Positions 11,092-21,900 of a stretch of DNA of 64,000 nt are shown here, piece after piece. Every line of letters begins with the position of its first letter. Positions within the stretch are counted from its first letter, which is position 1. The stretch is from contig NC_089753.1 of the NCBI RefSeq assembly GCF_040412425.1, positions 45,734,429 to 45,798,428 on the forward strand. Reading direction: 5' to 3'. The translations under genes and the position numbers were made by a program. The notes beneath the pieces were generated by a model that worked only from the letters and a program-made list of their open reading frames with translations, did no database searches and had not been told where the DNA came from. The DNA comes from Macrobrachium rosenbergii. Its lineage: Eukaryota; Arthropoda; Malacostraca; Decapoda; Palaemonidae.

Positions 11092-11361
11092 GTTCAAGAG
11101 CTTTTAGAGGAGTACCAAATTGACGGACAACACAAGTGCAAAACATGTGGTGAAATCATAGCACGCAAGGCAGATTTTTTAGTGCATTGTGATTCACATA
11201 AAGACTTTATGCCATGGGAATGCACCATGTGTGGAACACGCTTCAAAATTAGGGGCTCTCTAAAGGAACATTTAAGATATACTCACATGAAAGGGCGTGT
11301 TCCATGTTTGAAGTGCAACAAAGTGTTTCCTACGTCAACCTTGCTGAGACAGCATGTAAAG
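11092..11361 (+). CDS. C2H2 zinc-finger protein, internal exon
   Basis: A 270-base exon, 90 codons, phase 0 at both ends. It is bounded by a pyrimidine-rich acceptor (TTTATTTACAG before 11092) and the donor AAAG|GTAAGG at 11361/11362. It encodes two complete C2H2 fingers and most of a third. Finger 1 is C16-x2-C19-x12-H32-x3-H36. Finger 2 is C44-x2-C47-x12-H60-x4-H65. Finger 3 begins C72-x2-C75-x12-H88 and lacks its last His. The first 15 residues (VQELLEEYQI...) look like the continuation of an upstream exon, so the in-frame ATG at 11074 lies in the intron and is not the start. C2H2 arrays usually bind DNA or RNA in the nucleus; the specific target is unknown. I do not recognise the orthologue. 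Confidence 0.88.
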
Positions 11362-11854
11362 GTAAGGTGTTGATTTATTTGTGTATTTCCTCTAGCACAG
11401 TTTTTCATCACATCACTTTCGTATTTTATAGTGTATAGAACACTTGTTCTTTATGAGGTAATTGTATTGATTTTAGTATTGTCAAGAGAGTAAAATCTTC
11501 TTTGTCAAAGAAAAATTGCATGAAAACTATTTGGGTATTTTGAAATGTCACATAAGTATTGCATTTTACTGGTAAGTTAATTGTTTCTGCTCTGGTAGAT
11601 TTTGATGTCCATTTCTACAGACTGTAAAGGCATCTGATTAGGTTATTAATTTTGTATTAATATTGTGCATTTTTAATGGCATAAGAAAGTCTGTGAGAAG
11701 TGGTATTATATGCTGTGGAGAACTCGGGCTTTCTAAAAAGACACACAAATGGTTTAGTAATTATGCTAGATGAATTTGGAATGAGCCACTCGATTTTTCT
11801 GTTGTGTAGATACCGTGCTTTAGGTTTTCTTAAGAGATTCTTTACACTGGAGTA

Positions 11855-11857
<3 letters not shown>

Positions 11858-11943
<86 letters not shown>
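11858..11943. repeat. (TC)n microsatellite
   Basis: About 43 uninterrupted CT dinucleotides inside the large intron. The Arg-Glu open frames on the minus strand are artefacts. Confidence 0.99.
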
Positions 11944-11946
<3 letters not shown>

Positions 11947-13188
11947 CTGTGGTATAAAATATGATAAAAATGGTATAAAATATGAAAAAATCCTTGCAAG
12001 TTCTTTATGTGGTAACAATGTATAATCCCAGTTGGGCATTTTATTTTTATAGTATCAAACATTAACAGAGGGCTTTACATTGATGATGGGAAGCTTAAAT
12101 GTCAAGGACAGCTGAGAGTCAATATATATACATAGCATAAATTCACACTTACCACAGTCATCATCTGAATGAAAAGTACATTACTTAAGAAATTTTGTTT
12201 CTTCTCGCAAACAAGTTGATTTTGATATATGAGTGAGTACCCTGTTCACTATGTCAATGGCAGGTTCTTCCTTAAATTGGAATGTTGGGTGTATTTCAAA
12301 TGGAGTGGTGAAAGATGAATATGGTTTAAAATATGATGTTTGTATGAGTTTTGGTCATTGTTGATGAAGATACTGGATGCAAAATTAGAAGAGTACATCA
12401 TTTATTTCACCTTTCATTCTCATAATATATGACATTTGGTCCAAACCCTTCTTGCAAATGATTTCTATATACTGTTCTGACAGTCTTAAGAAGCATTCTT
12501 TTGTGGATTCTTCTTCTGCAATGAGTATAGCATAGAGGCCAGTTTTCATGCAGTGTGAGGCAGACCTGTCAGATAGGGTGCATGATGGTTCTTGGTATGT
12601 AAGAAGTCATGGAGTTTTTTACCAGAATTCTTTTTTATTGCCTTTGGAATAAGAAAGTATTACTTTCTAGTAAAAGATTACTACTTGCATAAGTAATTAA
12701 AGAAAAAAACTTTTAGTCAAAGCTTCTTGTGTTTTGCTTTAAAATCTAGGGCCTTGTAACTCAAATAATAGGTAAAATGCCAGGGAAGCCCATAAACACA
12801 AGGTTGGAAGTTCTCATTCTGTTTGTTCGAGGTTTTTTAAATATTTTGCAGTTATTATTGAAATCATTTGACCAGACCATAGAATAGAAGAAATTGATCT
12901 TTTCTTTTTTACTGTCAGTTATTTGTTTGTTGGATTAAAACATACCCTTCCAGACATTCAACTTTTCGGTATAGAACATTTTAGTATTTGTTTCAGCCTG
13001 CTTTATAAGAACTTTATTTGAGGCTATGTAATGGTTAGGCTGTAACATTCTTAGAATAATAATGATATAGCAAGGAAATCACATAAGAAGATGTTGCATA
13101 GAGATTCATATCTGTCAGTGTCAAAGGTTTTAGCTGGTTTACACAGGAATTGAATAGTTTCAGCAAATTTTTTTGTTTGAATGACATG
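11944..13188. other. Intron stretch, nothing recognised
   Basis: AT-rich sequence with no coding signal and no element that I can name. Confidence 0.5.
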
Positions 13189-13272
13189 GAAAAGAGAAAA
13201 AGTTGTCAGAATGGCTTACAGAAAACAGTAGAAAAGAGAGAAAGTTGTCAGAATGGCATACAGAAAACAGAA
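13189..13272. repeat. 42-bp tandem duplication
   Basis: GAAAAGAGAAAAAGTTGTCA starts at 13189 and recurs with small changes at 13231 (period 42). It lies just upstream of the nested transposon complex. Confidence 0.85.
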
Positions 13273-14237
13273 AAAGTTTGTTCATGGAGGTTTGCAGAAT
13301 CTTGTGTGGGGAAGCCTTAGTATACAGCAAGTCCCCATATTCGCGGGGGATGCATAGCACAACCCTCCGCCAATAGCTAAAACCCACGAATACTTAGAAC
13401 CCTTCTAAAAACACTTAGAACTGCCTATTTTGATAGTTCAAATACACAAAAAACTAAAAATGCTCATACAGGTTTTATCCTACTTACAATGGGGTTAGGT
13501 TCCAAAAAACCCATCGTTTGTTGAAAAAAACATATCTGGAATACAGTATAGCCTATCCTACACTAGGGTATTCTAGCACCATGTATGCGTATATGGTAGC
13601 CTAGCCTACACTATAAAGTATACTCTAATGCACATTATAGTAATTATTAATATCAGCTAATTTTGGAGGTTCATGCAGAGTGACTTATGATAATCCAATA
13701 CAAAGAGAAATTGAATAAGAAACAAGAATTTAAGCTACACTGTGGTATGTTGTATACATATATGGTAGCCTAGCCTACATTATACTGTACTCTGTATTCA
13801 CATAATATTGTATTATACAAACATCAACGTAACGAATATGCATCTTTTCCTTGGATCTTTTAAAATGTTATGCATTAATTCACTGTATACAATAATATTG
13901 TATATATTCTTATATTGCTTTTTTATTATAAATTGCGATCATAGCGATCAATGTTTTGGTTTGGAAATCGATTAAGAGGTAAGTTTATTTCACTGAATTA
14001 ACTCAGTTCAGATCTCTTTTCTTGCTTCTAGTTAGCGTAAATGAATCTCTAGATACGTTATTTATTTGGGGCAAGGTTATTTTTCGTTATACAAAGTGTT
14101 TTTAAGTTGAAATATAACTTAAATATGTCTCATGATAATTAATTTAGCTATTTTTTTCAGCAATAGATGATGTTGGCTGTTTGGGGACACGTTTGTTTTG
14201 TGTAAACAAAAAATATTCAAGATTCCGTTCACTATTT

Positions 14238-14497
14238 TCATTTGATTTCACCATATAATACGAGCTTTACGTATTTATTGGTTATCGGCATGAAAATAGC
14301 AGTATTATGTGTTCTTTCATGCCCAGTAGTTTTGATTAAAATACTTTCCCTCCAATTTTCATTACGGTCGAGTTTCATCCATGTTGCCGATGTATGATAA
14401 TTTATAGTCATTAGCAGCTTGAACATTGTTTCTCAGCTTCAGCTACAACTTGCAGCTTAAATTTAGCAGTGTATTTCCTTGTCGATCTTTTATCCAT
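14238..14497 (-). pseudogene. Pogo-family transposase fragment (copy 1)
   Basis: It starts with MDKRSTRKYTAKFKLQVVAE (HTH start), breaks frame, then continues as a 62-residue frame containing NWRESILIKTTGHERTHNTA and ending near 14238. In intact pogo/Tigger transposases (about 500 residues), the HTH and DDE domains are separated by over 100 residues. Here they are almost adjacent, which indicates an internal deletion. Copy 2 has the same deletion, so it predates both insertions. Confidence 0.75.
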
Positions 14498-14545
14498 ACC
14501 AAATAAGGGTATAATGTAAAAATATATCAGTCCTATTCTACTTAA

Positions 14546-16360
14546 CCCTTAAACGCCGAGCCTCTATTTACAAAAACGTCTCCCGTATGCTGGCGGCGTT
14601 CGGGAGTTAGCGCCAAAGCGGAAAAAAAGTTTTTTTCAAAAAATCACAGCACGCTTAGTTTTTAAGATTAAGAGTTCATTTTTGGCTCCTTGTTTTTGTC
14701 ATTGCCTGAAGTTTAGTATGCAACCATCAGAAATGAAAAAAAATATTATCATATATAAAATTGAAATATATGACAGCGCAAAAAAAATTTTTCATATATA
14801 ATTTTATACAAATCGCGCTGTGAGCAAAATGGTTAAAGCTAACGGGTTATATTTTTTTTCTTTGTATTGTACACTAAATTGCGATGATTTTGGTATATAA
14901 CAAATTGTAAAACGATCAAAGCAACACAGAAAATATTATCACAAAATGATGCATGAATTCATATTTTGCTGGACCTAAAAATTTTTTTCAAAAATTCACC
15001 ATAAATCGAAATATTGTGCTAGAGACTTCCCATTTGTTGAAAAATGAAGCTAATTGATTGAATATTACTAGACTGTAAGTGTTTTAGTTTACAATTTCAG
15101 TTTTTCGACCATTTCGGTCGCGTTAAAGTTGACCGAAAGTCGAATTTTTTCTATTTATCATGATTTATATGAAAATATTTCAAAACTGATAAAAGCTACA
15201 ACCATGAGTTATTTTTTGTTGTATTGTACATGAAATTGCACACATTTTCATATATAAAAGTTTATGTAACGACTAATATAAAACGGTGCAAACATTACGA
15301 CAACGTGATTTAAAGAATTTCTGAGATGTTCGCCGAGTTACGCATGACGTAAGGAAAATGTTTTTTAAAAAATTCACCATAAATCGAAATATTGTGCTAG
15401 AGACTTCCAATTTATTGCAAAATGAAGGTAAATGATTGAATATTAGTAGAATGTAAGAGTTTTAGCTTACAATTGCGTTTTTCGACCATTTCGGTCGAGT
15501 TAAAGTTGACGAAGGTTGAAATTTTGGCAGTTATCGTGATTTATGTGAAAATATTTCAAAACTGATAAAAGCTACAACCATGAGCTATTTTCTCTTGTAT
15601 TCTACATGAAATTGCGCACATTTTCATATATAAAAAGTTTATATAACGACTAATGTAAAACGATGCAAACATTACGACAACGTGATTTAAAGAATTTCTG
15701 AGATGTTCGGCCGAGTTACTGCATGGCGAGACGTAAGGGAAAAAAGTTTTTTTTTTCAGAAATTCACCATAAATCGAAATATTGTGCTAGAGACTTCCAG
15801 TTTGTTGCAAAATGAAGGTACATGATTGAATATTACTAGAATGTAAGAGTTTTAGCTTATAATTGCGTTTTTTTACCATTTCGGTCGAGTTAAAGTTGAC
15901 GGAAGGTTGAAATTTTGGCAGTTATCGTGATTTATATGAAAATATTTCAAAACTGATAAAAGCTACAACCATGAGTTATTTTCTTTTGTATTCTACATGA
16001 AATTGCGCACATTTCTGTATATAAAACTTTATGTAACGACTAATATAAATCGGTGCAAACATTACGACAACGTGACGAAAGAATTTCTGGCGCGGACGTA
16101 AGGAAAACGTTTTTTTCAAAAATTCACCATAAATCGAAATATTGTGCTAGAGACTTCCAATTTGTTGCAAAATGAAGGTACATGATTGAATATTACTAGA
16201 ATGGAAGAGTTTTATCTTACAATTGCGTTTTTCGACTATTTCGGTCGAGTCAAAGTTGACCGAAGGTTAAAATTTTTTGTAGTCGATGTACGGTACGTCC
16301 ACTTGGCACCCAACAGACAATTTTAGTCGACGTATGATACGTCCAGTAGGCGTTTAAGGG
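14546..16360. mobile_element. piggyBac-like MITE with TTAA target duplication
   Basis: The ends are CCCTTAAACGCC (14546-14557) and the exact reverse complement GGCGTTTAAGGG (16349-16360), flanked by TTAA at 14542-14545 and 16361-16364. A TTAA target and a CCC-starting terminal repeat are hallmarks of the piggyBac superfamily. No transposase frame is visible over 1,815 bp. The interior is mostly a tandem array (see 14994-16290). The empty target site is preserved in pogo copy 2 near 17735, confirming the exact boundaries. Confidence 0.85.
14994..16290. repeat. 360-390 bp tandem array, four units, inside the MITE
   Basis: ATTCACCATAAATCGAAATA starts at 14994, 15372, 15762 and 16122 (periods 378, 390, 360). 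Each unit continues with ATTGTGCTAGAGACTTCC and a conserved TTTCGGTCGAGTTAAAGTTG segment. The last unit is truncated near the right end of the MITE. Confidence 0.92.
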
Positions 16361-16427
16361 TTAACGTCATTTGTGCTATAAGCTACGGTAATTGTTTATT
16401 ACCGTATGATGGTTGAAATACCAGGTA

Positions 16428-16689
16428 CAGGCAGTCCCCGGTTATCGGCAGCCTCGGTTACTGGCGATCCGGTTTTACAGCGCTTGTCTAGCGACGACGA
16501 TAACCAGATTTTTGTCGCTGATAACCGGTTATCGGCGCTGATCGCCTCTTATTGGCGGCGCTGACCACCGGTTATTGGCGCCACTAACCGGGGATCAGTG
16601 CTATTATTGCCGATTTTCAGTTAGCGGCGATTTTCGGTTGTCGTCACGCCGTCGGGGATGGAACTCCGCCGGTAACCGGGGACTGCCTG
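16428..16689. mobile_element. Mariner-like MITE, TA target (262 bp)
   Basis: Terminal repeats are CAGGCAGTCCCCGGTTA at the left and its exact reverse complement at the right, flanked by TA (16426-16427 and 16690-16691). The interior is GC-rich and full of GGTTATCGGCG-type palindromes. There is no coding capacity. The empty site is visible in pogo copy 2 at about 17671 (CCATGTACCTGG read in reverse). It shares terminal repeats with the MITE at 31154-31515. Confidence 0.85.
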
Positions 16690-17151
16690 TACACAGCTGT
16701 TGTTATCTGATTCGGTTATAAGCAAAACAACAGTTTCTCGGTCAGTTGTTTATGGCTGTACGCATTTACGCAAGAGTAGAACGTTACGAACAGTATTTTT
16801 ATCATTCTCTTTTTCTTTTTTAACTAGAAGATGGGATAAAGAGATGGAGGAAAAGTTGTCTACTGTAATTTGGTCTCTCTCACTACCTGATTATGCTGCT
16901 GCCTGCGCCTGCACGAAATTTAAAGACATTTTATAGATATTGTTGTATCGGTATTAATTGCTTACCAGTACCCCATCACAAAATCAAATTATCGTAACTC
17001 AAGCACTACCTGGGTACCTGAGTATTTTAATAGTTTTATCACTAAAAGTGCATTTAGTCATGAAAATGACATGAAAATACAGTAATTAGTGAATATTTCT
17101 CAGTGAAAAATACCGCGAATGGGCGAATTTTCAGCGAATAATGCGTATATA

Positions 17152-18939
17152 CAGTAAACCCCCGTATTCACGATCTCACGATTCGCGGACTCTCATATTC
17201 TCTGTGGAACGTATATACCCATTATTTGCAGAAAATTCGCCCATTTGAGGTATTTTTCACTGAGAAATATTCACTAATTACTGTATTTTCACGTCATTTT
17301 CATGACTAAATGCACTTTTTGTGTTAAAACTGTTAAAATACTTGGGTAATGCTTGAGGTATGATAATTCACCTTATGACTTCGATTTCGCAATGGGGTAA
17401 GCAATTAATACTGATAGACAATATTATTTATAAAATATTTTTAAATTTCGCACGGGCGCAGTCAGCAGCATAATCAGGCAGTGAGAGAGACCAAATTACA
17501 ATAGACAACTTTTCCTCCATCCTTTTATCTCATCTTTAGTTAAAAAAGGAAAAGAGAATGATAAAAGTATGGTTAGTAACGTTATACTCTTGCGTAAATG
17601 CGTACAGCCATAAACAACCAACCGAGAAACTGTTGTTTTGCTTATAACCGAATTGGATAAAAACAGCCATGTACCTGGTATTTCAACCATCGTACGGTAA
17701 TAAACAATTACCGTAGCTTATAGCACAAACGACGTTAAGTAGAATAAGACTGATATATTTTTACATTATATACAGTACCCTTATTCGGTATGGATAAAAG
17801 ATCGGCAAGGAAATGTACTACTAAATTTAAGCTGCAAGTTGTAGCTGAAGCTGAGAAAACAATGTTCAAGCTGCTAATGACTATACTGTAAATTATCGTG
17901 CATCGGCAACATGGATGAAACTTGGTCGTAATTAAAATTGGAGAGAAAGTATTCTAAGCAAAAATACTGGGCATGAAAGAACACATTACTGTTATTTTTA
18001 CGCCGATAAACGATAAATACGTAAAGCTCATATTGTGATGAAATCAAGTGAAAATAGCAAACGGAATCTTTGAATTTTTTTACACAAAAGAAACATCCCC
18101 AAACAGCCATCGTCATCTGTTAACGAAAAAACTAAATTAATTTAAGGTGTATTTTAGATATATTTCGACTTAAAAACACTTCGTATAACAAAAAATAACC
18201 TTGCCCCCATATAAAAGTATCTAGGGATTCATTTACGCTAGCTAGAAGCAAGAAAAGTGCTCTGAACTTAATTAGATATGGCGGGATAAAAACCGCATAA
18301 ACGATTTCCAAACCAAAACATTGATCGCTGTGACCACAATTTATAATGAAAAAGTAATATAAGAATATATACAATATTATTGGCTACAGTGAATTAAGGC
18401 ATAACATTTTAAAAGATGCATATTCGTTATGTTTACGTTTGTATAATACGACATGTGAATGTAGATTACAGTATAATGTAGGCTACGCTACCATATATGT
18501 ATACAATGTAGGCTAAGCTTATTCTTGTTATTCAGTTTCTCTTTGCACTGAATTATCATAAATCACTTTGCATGAACTTCCAGAATTAGCTGATGTTAAT
18601 AATTACTATACCATGTATGTATAGAGGATACTTTATAGTGTAGGCAAGGCTACCATATATGTATACATGGTACCGAATACCTTAGTGTAGGCTAGGCTAT
18701 GTTCGAGATACGTTTTGGTATTTCTTTCGTTTTTTCCAACAAACGATGGTTCATTTTGGAACCTAACCCCATCGTAAGTAGGATAATACCTGTATAAGCA
18801 TTTTTAGTTTGTCTTGTGTCTGTTTGAACTATCAAAATAGGCAGTTCTAAGTGTTTTTAGAAGGGTTCTAATATTCGAGGGTTTTAGCTATTCGCGGTGG
18901 GGAGTGGTACGCATCCCCTGCGAATAGGGGGATTTACTG
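17152..18939 (+). mobile_element. Pogo/Tigger-like element, copy 2, inserted in copy 1
   Basis: It starts CAGTAAACCCCCG at 17152 and ends GGGGGATTTACTG at 18939, flanked by TA (17150-17151, 18940-18941). It is the reverse complement of copy 1 along its length, but without the piggyBac-like and mariner-like insertions. The 55 bases after it (18942-18997) are the missing terminal piece of copy 1, so copy 2 landed inside copy 1. Transposase fragments on the plus strand are an ATG at 17790 (MDKRSARKCTTKFKLQVVAE), NMDETW near 17911, and NTGHERTH near 17962. It is interrupted by stops and non-functional. Confidence 0.87.
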
Positions 18940-18997
18940 TATATGTTCCATAGAGAAATCCGTGAATCATGAGACCGCGAATACCGGGGGTTTACTG

Positions 18998-21900
18998 CAT
19001 GTTGATAATTTAGTGAAGTTGTCCTTTTTCTCTCAGTCTTTTGGAATGCTTTTCTGAAAAGTCTTACTCCTTTCTGTTTTCTTGGGATTAACTAAGTAAC
19101 CTTGACATTGAAAATGTATTAAGCTAATAATTTGGAGAGATAGTTTTGTCACAATGTGTAGTGTTATTTTGTTTACTTTTTCCTTTCTGATGCGTATTCT
19201 TTTCTTTGGTATAACAACAGTGGAATTATTGTTTATTTTTTTGTGTATTGGTCAAGGTTTGAAGGCAAAATTGTTAAATAAATGGGAAAATCAGCCTGTT
19301 CATGAGTAGTAATGTCATTAAATGGAAATATCTTGCAGATAGAAACTGTTCAGTGCAGCTCTAAGTTTCTGACATGAAAAATATTTACTTGTAATGAATG
19401 ATATGTATCGCCTTTTGCAGATGAAGCTTAGAAACCTATTATAGGTTAATTAACACTTTGCCAGTATTTAGTTTTTCTCTGTAAAATGTCAGTTTGCATT
19501 TATTTTCCCAGATTATCTTAAAAAACCATTTGTGAAGTGTTTTACTACGGCGGGAGATATTGTGTGAATCACTCGGGAAAGAAAGGAACAAATGGAAATC
19601 CCAGCAATTTACATAAATCATGTCTGAACTTAAGCAGTGATGGTTGATTGGACTGGTTATTGGTATCCAGCCATTAATGAGATTTATAAAGATGTAAGAT
19701 GTTGCAAGTTTAGAGTACTGTACACTACTTTTTCATATGTAGGCACTTAAGAAGCTGAACAATTTATTGGAAATGAGGAAATTTGAGTTGTTCAAGAGTG
19801 TTTTGTGGAAAACTCTTTGAAGGTCAGCTGAAGGTTTTGTAGAGATTTTATGCACATATACAAGAATAACGTATAAATTTAGGTTCACAGTAATTTTCTT
19901 AAAAGATCTATTACAAAATTGGTCGATAGTATGGCATTTCACTCCATTTTTTGAAGGTTTCATATTTTGCAGTACCTCTGAAGTAATCAAGTATGCTTTC
20001 TTGTCATGTGAATTTTTTGTATTTATGCTATCGTATGTGAGTATACAGATTACAAAAACCTATATCTTGGTGGTTTAATTTTTCTTTTTAAGTGGGTGAC
20101 CCCTTTTCTGATTATTATTGCCCATTACTGTGTGTGTGCAAAATTATGCTATCACAAGATTAAGCAGAAAAACTCTTGGTCCAAAATTATAAAGTTTTAA
20201 TGCAATTTTCTCTTTAGATTTACACCACAAAGTTATCAAATTGTTAGATTTTCACCACAAAATTATCAAATTGGTTTAGTTTGATTCTAGTGCTTAACAC
20301 CAATTTGTGTGTTTAGACTTAGAATAGAAGGCGTTTATCTCCATTATCACTATAGGTGGCAGTTGTAGTTTTGTTAACAGAAAAGACAGTTGTTGTATGC
20401 AGAGCAGTTGAGTACACTACCATTGATCATGCTTTGTTTTCTTTCCTATTCACGCACATTATTGAACAGCCATAAAAATGTGAATGATGCCTTTGAGGAT
20501 GTTTAGGTTTCAGGAAATGATAATAGTAGCACTAAAATGACATCATCTGAAGTGAAAGTGAAGAAAGCATGCCAGATTCCATGTATTGAAAAAGGCTAAT
20601 CATTTTAACACTGCCTTTTCACTTTCAGTAGATAATCATCATGATTCGATGGTATTGAATGTGACATTTTTCAGTATTTTGAAAGGGTTTATGGAGGATT
20701 ATATTATGGATATGATAGTTTTGGAAACTAAGAGGAAAAAGGTGTAAAACATATAAAGATGGCATCCAGTGACATGGGATGAAATAGAAGTTTCCTCAAG
20801 GAAGATAATACTCAAAAATAAAAAAAAATCCATGTAACTGACAACATTGGCTCAAACCCTGTCTACCCCTTTCTTAAGAAATACCATTTCATTTTGTAGG
20901 TATTGTCAAGTAAATAATATTTACACTTTGCTGATAAGGAAACATAATTGTGCCACTTGTCCTAATACAATTTTTTTTCCCAGATTAGTAAATTTATAGA
21001 ACACACTACACCTAAATAAAAAGGTTACCATTCATAAGAACCAAATGAGTTATAAAGGAGTGTCATCATCTACACATTTTTCTTTCAACTCTCCTCCCCT
21101 TTTTATCCTCTTTATTCAGAGTATCTTTGGTTAGCAAAGCAAGGCTATTTTGAAATACAAAAGCCCATAAAGTATATCATTTAATAAAGCATTGTTTGTG
21201 GTGGTATAACTGCATTTATTAAAAAAAATTAACTTAATATATTTTTGACAAAGAAATATATAAGGTGAGTGGTAAATGGAAAGAAAATCAGAAAAATTGG
21301 GAATTTTTTTCATAGGTTTATATGGCATTCCACTGTGGTTTATGTGGAGCATTTTATAGTAATTCATAATTTTGTGATTATATGGGGATTTCACACCTCC
21401 AAACCCACAAACTGAAGCTTATGATGTAAATTTGGTCAGTAAAATGTATAATGTTTTGCTTCAATAAATGACAGTAATTTCTATTAAAAAATCACAAGTA
21501 GAATTGACAACACAGAATAACAGCTCACTTGCCCTGGCAAATCGTAACTTGCAGAACTTTTAACTCTTCCGTTATGTTTTCATTAGTTTCACACACTAGG
21601 CTCATAGCTGTCTGATGGACAAAACAGAACTTAATTTTTTTTATGTTAGGAAGGATTGAGTTGGCTTTATTATGGCAGCAGTAATGAAAATTTAAAAAGT
21701 TACATTTTGCAAACCATGATTTTCACCAAGATTTCTTTCTGTCTGGATGAAGGTGTATGCAAGGCCTTGTACCTTATTAATTTCAACATTGTAGATCAGT
21801 TAGTGTATGTATAGGAGTAGGTATTTGATTTTTTTAAATTGAAATAGGCAAAAATTAAAGGTTCACACAATGGGTATCTTGGCCTAAAATTGAATTATAT

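Larger units (their letters stand above)
13325..18997 (-). mobile_element. Pogo/Tigger-like element, copy 1 (interrupted three times)
   Basis: The outer ends are CAGCAAGTCCCC (13325) and CGGGGGTTTACTG (ending 18997), flanked by TA at 13323-13324 and CA, a mutated TA, at 18998-18999. Removing three later insertions with their duplicated target bases (14546-16360, 16428-16689, 17152-18939) leaves about 1,800 bp. That agrees with copy 2 (1,788 bp). The minus strand carries transposase remnants: an N-terminal CENP-B/pogo-like helix-turn-helix start from ATG at 14497 (MDKRSTRKYTAKFKLQVVAE), an NMDET-like reading near 14385, and IKTTGHERT near 14325. TTGHE is characteristic of the Tigger/jerky DDE domain. 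Most of the transposase is missing, so it is a non-autonomous relic. Confidence 0.85.

Noticed and set aside
14546..16360. Four-unit tandem array considered as a CRISPR-like or centromeric array
   Set aside because: Units are 360-390 bp, there is no short repeat/spacer pattern, and the host is eukaryotic. Only four units occur, within a TTAA-flanked element.
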